Assembly: GCF_018320785.1 (NCBI RefSeq) | Contig: NC_054879.1 | Coordinates: 43,080,698-43,144,697, forward strand | Direction: 5' to 3' | From: Cheilinus undulatus | Taxonomy: Eukaryota > Chordata > Actinopteri > Labriformes > Labridae | DNA: 64,000 nt | Shown here: positions 47,072 to 59,000 of the stretch, one piece after another | Position numbering within the stretch: the stretch's first letter is position 1 | Layout of the letters: every line of letters starts with the position of its first letter | Translations under genes and position numbers: made by a program | The notes under the pieces: model-generated | What the model saw: only the letters and a program-made list of their open reading frames with translations | Database searches by the model: none | Told to the model about the DNA's origin: nothing

Positions 47072-50000
47072 CTGCTCACCAATAACAACAAAAACACACA
47101 GGTGAAGTGATATATCAGTCTTAGAATAATGAATAATGTTGATAAAAACAATGTGTTAAAGGAAAGGTCATTCTAGATGAGTTACACGTCTAAATGGGAT
47201 CATTAGCTCATAACAATAAGGCTATAAGACAGAACCTTAACGTTTAATGCACATTTGTACCGTGTTTATGGAGCTCAAAGTAGGATTCAGTTTTATGACA
47301 TAATTTCTTCATTAGGAGTTTGAAATACAGGTTGTTAACCAGCATATCAACCTTAAATTCTTCTGTTTAACCCTTAGAGCTCACAGCAATTTTTTTCACA
47401 TCATGTCTCGTCTGGACTTTTTGTCTTTAAAAGCTAAAACATCAACCCTATGGTGCACAGTCAAGCACTATACATCCTTTTTTCCAGGACAACCTGGGCT
47501 TCAAGAATGTATCTACTGCAGTAATGCCACTTGAATTTTTAAAAAGTTGTATGACTCTAAAAAAAAAAAAAAAAAAAAAAAATCATAATTTGAAACTCAG
47601 AGATTTTGTAACACACGGAAAACATTAGTGACTAAGCTTTTTCTTTGCATAGACTTGTTCTCCCATTTCTTCCGGACAAAAGAGTGCAAAAGTAGACATG
47701 ATGTGACCAACAGTTTTCAAAATATCTACATATATACAAAGAAAAAGTCCATGCACATCTTTTGTAAAGATGTGCATGGACTCATCGATTCATTTGTGCC
47801 ATTCCTTTAAGCAGTAGAGACAACTGCTTGACTACACGTCCCACAATGCATTGCGGTAAACAACATGGTGATGCCCTGGGCATAAAGCCTAAATAAGTGA
47901 TCGAAAATGGATTAAAAATGGATAAAAAGACGCTTATTATCAGATCTAACAATGTGGATTCATTCTGGAAAGACCCCGAAAAATCCTCGAAGTTCCGGAC
48001 TCGCTAGAACAGCGTCCTTTAGGGCTACGGAGACATCGAGGGTAGCAAATGAATGACAAGAAAGTCAGCTTTCAGGGGAAAAAAAGAGTGTCTATGACTT
48101 ATGGTTCAAAAGCTATTAACATTTTCATAAACTTGTCACTTGTTGTTGTACACGACAACACCATCCTCAGAGACCCTGGAAAGTCAGCAAAGTTCAGGGC
48201 TCACTAATAAATGTTCTGTAAGAGGCACGCATGCATGGAGAACATGATTAAAAAGGCATAATGGAGAGCTTTCAAATAAAAAAAACAATTAAGTGTCTAC
48301 GACTTACGGTTCAGACGTTACCAAGTGATTTATAAAGGGCTGTGCCTTGCTGCGTGAGCTCTAAGGGTTAAAATTGCACAAGTCACATTTTTACCTGCTG
48401 TACAGAATCAGAAAACAAATGGTTCTACTCACATTGGTAGATCTCGCTCACACCATTAGTTAGAACTTATAATCTTTGTGACTAACATTTCATTTTGCAG
48501 AGGTATGTAATTTGTAGTACAATCAGAGTGCCAAAGTTTTTACATGGACAAACAGAGCTCACATTTCCTAAGTCTACCACAATCAGCTGCTTAAAAAAAT
48601 CCTGCATACACATAAATGCTGACATGGTCACAGGGGAATTGAGGGTAAAAGCAGAAACTTATAATCCCCTCACATCCACAGAGCAGGGGCTTCTGCTGTT
48701 CAGCTATAACTACATGCCAAATCTCCTCAGGGAAGGAAAGCTGCTCTGCATCTGGCCACCAGATCTTTCCCTGCCACTCTCAAGGAATTCCTACATCCCG
48801 CCTCACCACATAGGTCTTTTCCACGTCAGATTATGCCTTTTTTCCAGACATGTGGTTACCCCGCTGACAGAAAATTCTCTAATGGCTGGTATGCAAAGTC
48901 TCAGCGAGCGGCTCAAACATCAAATGTCGCCAGCAAACAGGATGTCGGGTTTTATGTTAGTGCATATACATCAGAGCAGTATTTTCTACTGTCAAGGCTG
49001 GTACAACACAATCAGAGAGGCTGATGATATGCGGCACACAGGGATTAGACTGAAAATGAGACAAAACTTGCATATAAAAACAAAAAAAAAAAAAAAGGAT
49101 TATAAAATTGCATTTGCATTTCCCTGACAAACTAGAAGTGCTGCAGCAGACACGTGACAGAACTCTGTCAAAAAGCTGCTACTATTCAAAGTGCTCCAAA
49201 CACACTTTCATGAAAATTATTTCTCCGAAAGAAATGCAAATCCTGACTAATGACATGCGTCTGAATAGAAAAAAGCTCCAGCAGCAGCAGAACCACAGAC
49301 GCCTGGTGCGCCCTATTGTAGCTGCAACAATACAGCTCTGGTAATCTATCAATTTTCACAGAACTGAAGATCAATTTTTCTCCCGTTTTAAAAGGTAACA
49401 TAATAAACAGTGACATTATTGGAGCTGTAAGACGATCAAGTGTGTGCTGTTCATGGGCCACTCTGCTTCCTGCATTGATGAGTTGTAATATTATCCTCAC
49501 AAAAGGTAGAAGACTGCAAAGTGGATTTTTGTTTGACAGCAGCAAAAATAAGTTGATGTCAAGTTTTATGTTAGAATAACACCGTATACACTCGAGAACA
49601 TTTTGGCCAGAATTTGGACCCAGCTTGCTACAATTCTGCCCCAAGCAAGTGGAATATTCAAACAGAAGATCAGTTTATAGAAGCATGGCAACACAGGTGG
49701 CTTTATAATTTCTAATTCAAGACGTAATCCTCTTTATTTTAGGTCGCTGGGGGGCTGGAGCTTATCCCAGCTGTCATTGGGCGAGAAGCGGGGTACACCT
49801 TGGACTGGTAGCCAGCTAATCACAGGGCTGACACATAGAGACAGACAACCAGGCACGCTCACATTCACACCTATGGCCAATTTAGAGTGATCAATCCACC
49901 TAATGAGCATGTCTTTGGTGGTGGGAGGAAGCAGGAGTACGGAGAGAAAATGCAAACTCTGCACAGACAGGCCCTGACCAGGAAGTGAACCTTCTTGCTG

Positions 50001-53000
50001 TGAGGCAACAGCGCTAGCCACTGCACTGCCAGGGATTGCAGACTTGCAAATATTGATTAAAACTATGATAAAGCAGTTATTCATTTGTTTATAGAAAGGT
50101 CTTTTGATAAGAAAAGCACGCATAGGCCTCTATTAGGGGTTGAAACAGTGAAACATGATCCTGGGGGGCTTTGCTTTCTTAGATTTATGTAAGGAAGGGG
50201 GTTTGGAAACACTGATCTGAACCACCAGTAGACACTGTAGTTATTCTAAATGACAAATGCCTTGCAGCCACATTACTCTTTAAGTCGTCCAGAGGCTGTG
50301 AGTTAGGTTTGAGTGACAATATTTAATACAGGAATGTTGACGTTATTCTGCAAAGAGGATGGAAAGCTGGTGGTGCTAGCACAGCTAACATTTGCTACAT
50401 TTTGTGAACCAACTTCATACTGTTACAGCTCTGTGCAGGTCAGTCAACTTCTTCGCCATAGAACTCATCAACTGGGGTACAGTCGTGCTGGAATAGAAAA
50501 GCCTTCCTCAAACTGTTGCCACAAAGTTGGAAGCACTGCATTGTCCAACATGTTTTGGTATGCTTCAGCATTAAGACTGCCCTTCACCTGAAATAAAGGG
50601 GCCTAGCCCAAACTCTTAAAACGGCCCCATACCTTTCCTCCACTAAAATCTATAGCTGGCACAGTGCAGTCAGACAGGTAACGTTCTCCTGAAATCTGCC
50701 AAACCCAGAGAAGATGATTGGTCACTCCACACTAGGGCTGAACGATTTGCAAAAATAATCTAACTCCGATCATTTTTACCCAATATTGCGATTGCGATTT
50801 ATGCAATTCTTATTAGGTTCCTCAACTGCATTTTTCAACAAATTTAAGCAATAAATCATTCTATATCATAACCTACATCAGTCAGGAACACCCATTATAC
50901 ATTTAACCATTTTATTGCAAAATGGATGTACATTTTAACTTGGGGGAGAAGGCTCTGCTCTAAAGATGCTCCCTGGGTTAGTCAAGCAGCATGTTTTGAC
51001 TTTTCAGGGAGTGCATGGCTAGAAATCCTTGTATGGATGTGTACATAAATGACAATGTCAGTGAAAACAAAAATTATTTTAGAAGCAATTAATCCACAGT
51101 AGTATGAATCTGAATATGAAGGAGCTATAAAGGAAGCAGCTGGGGTGGGGGTTGATCTTACTTGGTTTAACACCTAGGCTTGTGCATGACTGCCCATTTT
51201 GCCATTGTTTCACAGATCAAAAGGCAGAAGAGTGGCTGATTAGATGACATGACATGGATTTAAAAGTACGAATCAGGTTCATTTCTCCAGTGTGGGCCTG
51301 GGTCTCAGTGCAGGATTGTGGGAATGGAGGTGAGACAGAGGGAGCGGTGAAGCAGATGAGAATGGGGAAGTAGCCTAACTGTTGTTTTACGTAACATGGT
51401 ATACAGGGTTTCTTCAAAATAATAATAAAAAAACACAGTTTAAGGTGGCATGCCCCTTGAAAGTGGTAGCCAGAGTAACCGCCTGTGTGCCTAGTTTGCA
51501 CACAAGGCATGGAGGGTAACACATGATTGGAGGCAATGACATACAGCAGATTCAACCTGGAGTCAGAGTAAATTCTGAAGTCTTTGAGGGGTAAGTCCAA
51601 GATAAGTCTTAAGCCACACCTGTGTGCAACTTGAGCCGCATTCTCAAACTTGTGTCTCCTTGTCTGTTCTCCACACAGACATGTAGAGCACGCGGCTCAG
51701 AGGCTGTGATGATTTAAAGCTCACTCTATAGTACCAGACTTCAGTTTCTGATAAACTGGGAGTAACGGGGTCTAAAGATCTCTAAGTGGATAGAGATGCT
51801 GAAGTCTGGAAGCACGCTCATTCATCGTCTATTTGTGCCCATAATAAAGTTTGCAGTTTATGGAGTCAGCTTGTCTAAAAGTAAATTAGCTTGTATCTAT
51901 TCTGATCCTAGCTGTAATAAATGCCACATAGGAACAGCTCGTCTTGCCCACAAGTTTTGGACTTGTCCTGCACTATTTTTATTCTATAAATCTCTAACTG
52001 ATTCACTTGCTACCATCACATCTGCCCCGCTGCTTGTCTCGTTTGGTGTTTGTTCACTGACCAGGCAGCTTTTCTCACTTTGCTTGCAGGATGTGCTATT
52101 TTAATGCGTTGGAAAAGCCCTCCAGCTCTCTTATACCAAACAGATAAAGGATGCCCTGTCTTTTACTAAATTAGCACATTCAGATAATCTTTTTGAGAAC
52201 CTTTATTTTTTGGGGCTTTTCCCTTTATTTTGGCTCGGACAGCGGATGAGACACATTAAATACGGGGAGAGAGAATGGGGGAAGACATGCACCAAATGGC
52301 GCTGAGACCAGGAATCGAACCAGTGACCAGTGCGGCGAGGAATCTAGCCTTTGCAAATGGGTGAGCTAAACCAGTGCCCACAAAACTTCCCAAAATATGG
52401 TCACCCTTTACAGAGCATGCCAGACCTTGTTGACTGAGAAACCCCTTTTATTCGATTTTAACATCACATATCAAATGTTGAGTGTTTTCAGTATTACATA
52501 TCAAAATGTTACTGTTTGTAATGTCCCTTATATCTTTTCCTCTTTATATAAATGCCCTGTTTTTGTTTTAGGTTTGGTAGCTTTGTATCACCTGTTAGCA
52601 CCCTTGTTGTCCTTGCCAATGTCTACAATTCCTAAAAATATCAAAATAAACCAGAGAAAAAACTCACCCTATATGGTAAAAATAGCCTCCTCTTCACCTC
52701 CAGGCGGTATTCTCTCGCCTTTTCTTCATCACTCATGTCTGTTGCTCTCAGACGCAGGATTTCATACACTCTCCTTGCATGTTTCTAAAGAAACCACAAA
52801 AAAAGAAAAAACTTAAGTGATGTTTTTTGTACTATTTTCTTGACAGTGCGTCTCAGAAACAACCTCCAGCTGCAAGAAAATGTGAAGCAGTTCATGGTTT
52901 ATGATAATCAGACATTTCATTGTTTGCTCTAGTGAGTTTTCATATCACATTGTTAATTCAAGCCACATATTCCTTAAAGTAACTAACAGGGCATGGTAGA

Positions 53001-56000
53001 ACAAAATCAGGATAAAAGGTTTGAAATGTATCACACACAAAATAAGTTTAAAATAAATATATTTTTTACTAAATTTTACATCAACCTGTAAATAAATCTT
53101 CCTTACTTTATTGTCAAATTTCCTAAAATTGCCTATGTCATGTAGTTTCATTATGATGATTAACTGGCATGATCAAATTTTCATAATATCTATAATAAAA
53201 ACTTTAATTGTAAAGCACTTTCAAAAACAGGTTTAAAAAGTGCTATGGTGAATTTTTAGACATACAGGTGCGTCTCAAAAATGTATGCCAAAAATTTGCA
53301 TATATTCTATTTTAATCTCATACAAAGTAAAATATTTCAAGAGCTTGCTTGTTTCAATCTTGATGATTACATCTTGCAAAAATCTACTATCTCAAAATAT
53401 TAGAATAGAATGTAACATCCAGTTTCTAGTCAGTCATTTCTTTAACTCTGGTTCAGTACACACAACTGCAATCATGGGGAAGACTGCTGACTTGACTACT
53501 GACACCCTCCACAAAGAAGGTAAGCCACATAAGGTCACTGCAGAAAGGGCAGGCTGTTCTCAGAGGCTGTATCAAAGCAGATTCATGGAAAGTCGACTGG
53601 AAGGAAAAGGTGAGGTAAGAAAAGGAGCACAAGAAACAGAGATGAGTGCAGCCAAACAAAGCAGATCCAAGAACTTAGAGGAGCTTCCCAGAGACTGAGT
53701 TAAGGTATCAAGAGCCACCACACACAGAGGAGATGGGCTACAAGTGTTGTGTTCTTTGTGTGGAGCTAATCCTGAACCACAGATGTCATAAGAGTCTCAC
53801 CTGGGCTAGGGAGATTTCCTGTGGAAATCAAAATCCAAGTCTGTTGGTCAGCTTTGCTTCATCAAGTCCACAGTCAACACTGTTAGTCTAAACCAGGAGA
53901 TTTTAGAGCATGCTTCCATCTGCAGAGAAGTTTCATGGAGATACTGATCTCCTTTTCCAGCAGGACTTCACACCTGCCCACAGGGAAGCCAAAACTCCTA
54001 GAAACTGGTTTACTGACCATAGTGGTACTGTGTTTGATTGGCCAGTCGACTACTCTGACCTGAACCCCAGAAAACCCATGTGATGTTGTCAAGAGGAAGA
54101 TAAGAGACACCAGACTCAATTATCAGAGTGACCTGGGCTTCATAATACCCAAGCGATGCCACGGACTGATTGGCTCCATGCCACGTCACATAGATGCAGT
54201 AATTTGGTGGTGTGTTGAGGTACAATGGCGTGTTATTGTAACCACTACAACACTAATATTTTATTTTGAAACTATCAATATCATAAAGAATAAAAATTTG
54301 GACAACCTTTCAGAAAGCTAAAATGTTCCTGTGGCATTTTCTACCTCTGTGTTATTTCACATGTACAGATTGTGGATAATTAGGTGCAAAAAGTCTTAGA
54401 TTTGCTACAGCAGATTGCTTTAATCTACAACTGTTAAAAAGGCAGATATGGGTCAGGAATCTCTAGATGTGTTTTGAATTTGAACAACTATACTACAACT
54501 TTACATCCAATAAAAAAACAAATAAAGACACGTTCAAGGGGAAATCTTGCATGAATATGGAGATGGTGTGCCTTGAGATTTTGGCTCGACCTTAGGTGTG
54601 CCTTAAGGGGGACATATTTTACCCTTTAAAGACAAGTTTATATTGGTCTCAGAGGTCCCCAAAGCATGCCTATGAAGTTTGTTGCTGAAAATACACTCCA
54701 GTTTTGGATTTTGCATGTCTAAAAACACTGCTGTTTCAGCCCTGCTCAGAACGAGCCATTTCTGTGGCTGTGGCTTTCAATGCTTACTGAGCTGTCTGAC
54801 TCCGCCCCTGACCACACCCCTCTCAGGAAATGGATGTGACACTCCTGTTACAATGTTGATTTAGACACCTTTATCCAAAGATAAGGACCCAGACTGAATT
54901 TGACTTGTGCAATGACTGGGATTTGAACCATCAATCCCCCAGATCAAAGTCAGCAGGGAAACCCACTGAGCTGTCCAGCATCTCAGTTGCGAGCTCAGAG
55001 GAAGATCAGGAGAGGAAGGCGGAACTTTCTTCCAAGCAGGGAGGGTTAACCTAGCTGGGGGCGGGGCTAACTCCCAACATGACATCATGAGGGGAAAATC
55101 TAAGAACGTCTTGTTTCAACACACATTTTCTGAAATGTGGAGGGGGGTTCTGGTACTTGAGGGGATAATGGACAGGCCAGGGGCACATCATTTTGTTAGA
55201 AAAACCTGAAAAAGTTGCATAATATGTTCCCCTTAAGCAAAGAACGTTATTGATGCAAAAGGAGCCCCGACCAAGTACTCATTGCGTATATGAACATAGT
55301 TTTCCAGATGGACGTTTCTGTGTCATATTAATATGGTGTTTCTTTGAGCTGTACGTCATAATCATCAAGACTGGAACAAAAGTCCTCAAATATTTCACTT
55401 TGTATGAGTCTAGAATATACAGAATTTAACTTGTTGACTTTTTTTCATGATATTCGAATCTTTTTAGATGTACCAGTAAGTAAGTGCAAATGACTGGCCC
55501 TCGCCTCAGATGGCTTAGTTACAGAACTGTGAAACATTTGTTCCTTATCAACTATCTTCAATCTCTTGAATCTTTCAGATGTAATTTGGGAAATTAATGC
55601 TAACAAAATCATGAATTTTGCTGGTGAGGATTTAGTATGGTCTTTTTATAAAGCGGAAATATTTGGGGGCATTGGGCTGTTGGCTGATAAAGACATGTCA
55701 TATTAAAATGTCATCTTAACTGAATTTGAAATCAAAAGTTACAGCTCCATACATCACCTTGTTTATTTTCAACTTCTCTTGTGATTCTTTGACCATGTCA
55801 GCGGAGAAGCCGAGGTGCAGCTTGTCTGCAGCAAAAGAGGGCAGGCCTTGACACAGCTTGACCAACACGTAGTCTCTGAGCTTCACATAGCTTTCAGAGG
55901 GGTCTTCAGCTGAGAACAAAACAACAGAACACAATTCAAATGAGTAAAAAGTATGTAGCTTTTGTTTTTCTTATCATCTCTGATGAACTCAATACTGCAA

Positions 56001-59000
56001 GGCATGGTTCTATGAAGATGCTAATTTTTAGGGGCCACATTTTGGATTTTGCAAAAGCTGAAATCTTTTTTTAAAAACTTCTCCAGACATTTACTTTAAA
56101 ATTATACTCCAAGTCTGACGCACTGTCAGACGGGGCTGTTCAGCCTAAACTTTCAGCTCTTTCTTGTAAAGGATTCCTCTCTCAAAGGGAGAAAAAGAAA
56201 CCCTCTTTAGTATTCATCCTCTGTCTCCATGCAAAGCAACTATTTCAATCCAACTAGTTTCAATAGAGCTGCAGCACATTCTGGTGTTCATGCCAGCCTT
56301 ACAAATTAACTCAACCCCATGATCCACCAACTGAAGAGAAAAATAATTCATACTGTTCCAGGCTCACAGAGATCTTAAATCAAATGTTAATCTCTCCTGG
56401 CTGCAGATGTGCATTAAAAAAAAAAAAAAAAATCAGATGCTCACCTGTGATGTCTTGCACTTTAGGCAGGCTGCAGTAAAACCTGTGAACAGCCTCAAGA
56501 AGCTGAGCTCCATGACCTTCTCCTTGAAACGGAGGCAGGATCAACATTTGGCTGTTTCAGAAAGGACACAAAACATTAGTTTTTAGAGCAGAAAATTCTG
56601 AAATTCTCTTTGAACTGAAGCAGGAAACAACAGATCGTTATCCATCACTGTAACAAATCAAACCACATGAAAAGCTGATCTATAAAGTTGTTTTCAGATA
56701 CGGATCACCCTGGTTTGGTAATGAAACAAAATCTGGATGAATGGGTGGCTATATAAGCCCATAATTTGGGCTCTTTGGGAAGAGGATAAAGAAATGTATA
56801 ATTTTCCACTCCTTTTTTCATACAAAAGAATGGGAAGGCACGTGCTGCCCCAGCAATTACCTTACACGTGGTCGGGTTTTGTCTGGGTACACGTAGTAAT
56901 TATAAACTGTCATGTAGCCAACAGTTGCGTAGAGAGTCTCCCCATCTTTATTGTACTTTTCAAATCTGTGGATAAAACACAAAGGCAAACAGGTCAATAA
57001 CAGGCACACGTCCCCATGCAGTGTCCATTTTAGCCTCTCTGTTCTTCTGCCCACCCATCATCCCCCCCAGACGTCGGCGTGTTAGAGCAGCCAGGCCCCG
57101 ATTGGTACACCTGCTACAACCTGAATACATTATGCACTTAATTGGAGTACTACAACTTAGAGGGAGAGAAGGGGATGGAGGAGGGACTGAGCTCCTCAAA
57201 ATCACTTCAGTCCATTTTGCCCTTTGTCCGTATTAATAGTTGCCAGGGTAAAGAAAACACTGACAGAGGCTCTTTTTACTGTTAAGACATTGTTCAGTGT
57301 TTCAAAAGACAACAGTATTCAATTCAGCTCTTGCCCCCTGAAAAATCTGAAAAGGTCTTTGGGCACAAAGGAAGCTCTTGCCTGATCAACAATTCTACAA
57401 CGGGGGAAAATATAATCAAACTGGCCTGGTAATTGGTCACAAGCGCCATAAAGGGGGGCTTTGTTTTTCAATGACACAATAAAGGCTTTAGGTTAGGGGT
57501 GGACGGAGAGGGTGGGGGGGTATGATGTCAATTAAGAGGAGCACTCACACAAGAAAGAAATCCCAGCGATCGTCGTCTATGTCGATGAAGCTGGCTGTCT
57601 CAATGAACCACATGAGGAAGGTCTGCAGGCGCTCGTGGTACTCTTGGAATCCTGGGCAGGTGATATCAGCCTGGGGAGATGGAGAAATAAACAACTTCAT
57701 CTTATGCCTGAGTACAAATCTAAGGATGTAACAACACCTTACAAACAAAAGTAAACACAAATGTGGACATTTTAATCAATTTGACAAAATATCATACTGC
57801 AGTGATCATCAACTGTAGGCCTGGGGGCCACATCCGGCCCCCCATGGCTTACAATCCGGCCCCTTGAGGATAATTCAATTTAGAAAATGTGAGAAGGAAA
57901 GAATATGGCAAGCTGTTGTTTAAATTTTTTCCCCCTAAAATGTAAATAACACCTTCAACTTAGCAACTTCTCAAAAAAGAAGCAAATGGGTGTTTTTTTC
58001 TATAATTTAACATGGTAAAATAAAATCATTCTAGCTTGGATTACAGCTGCATTTTTAAGGCTTTTTCAGAGCATTTTTTCTTTCTGAGAATGTACAAAAA
58101 AGATTTCTTTCCTGCATGTGTATTTGACCAATCACAACACAGCTTATTAGCATCTAACTAAGCATAACTCAGTGATAGACATCAAGACGGCTCCAGAAAT
58201 ATGTAGCTAAAATATCTCAATCGCCCCCTTGTGGCTGGCTGCAGTATAGGTTTAAGAATTTAAGAGGTGATAAGTACTAGTGTATTGCCTCACTGTTTAA
58301 AGGTTTAAGTTCCACTCATTTTTAAAATAAATAATATTTTTACAAGAATACTTTGGTTAGTTTATCTCAATGTCCGGCCCCCACAAGAAAAGCTGGCCCT
58401 TATGTGAATGGAGCCGATGACCCCATGCTCTTTTATCTAACCAGCAGGTGATGCTGTGTGGTTTTTTTGTTCAACATCAGTAGCTTGAGAGGGGAGCAGG
58501 AGTTAGACTAGCTCAGCAAGAAACTGACATATCATATGGTGAGCCTACAACCGAATCAAACATCTCCTGTGAAAACAGCTACAGTATTTTCCTTCCTGAT
58601 TCCTGATTTTTTTGCGTATTTATCACACTTAAATGTTTCGGATCATCAAACCAATTTTAATATCTCACAAAGACAACCCAAGTAAATATAAAACACAGTT
58701 TCCTAAAGATGATTTTATTTACTATCCGAAAAAAAAAAAAAAAATCCAAACCTATCTGGCCCTGTGTGAAAAAGTAATTTCCCACCTTGTTAAATCATGA
58801 GTTAACTGTGATTAACCACAGTTTTTGGAAAGTTGAGTTCAATTTCACTGGACACACCCAGGCCTGATTACTGCCAGATTTGTTCAATGAAGAAATCACT
58901 GAAATAGAGGCTGTCAGACAAAGTGAAGCAGGCTACAAGATCTCAAAAAGAAATGCATCATGCCAGGATCCAAAGAAACAAAGTGACTGAAATCTATCAG

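Noticed and set aside
47557..47582. A run in the intron as a processed pseudogene tail
   Set aside because: It lies inside the TTAA-flanked element and no retrocopied gene body precedes it.
51217..51600. Minus-strand 127-residue frame as an additional hat1 exon
   Set aside because: It lies between hat1 exons that already join in frame without it, and it matches no part of HAT1.
52200..52381. Possible tRNA gene on the minus strand
   Set aside because: It has A and B box similarity only, continuing into a longer SINE body; no complete cloverleaf.
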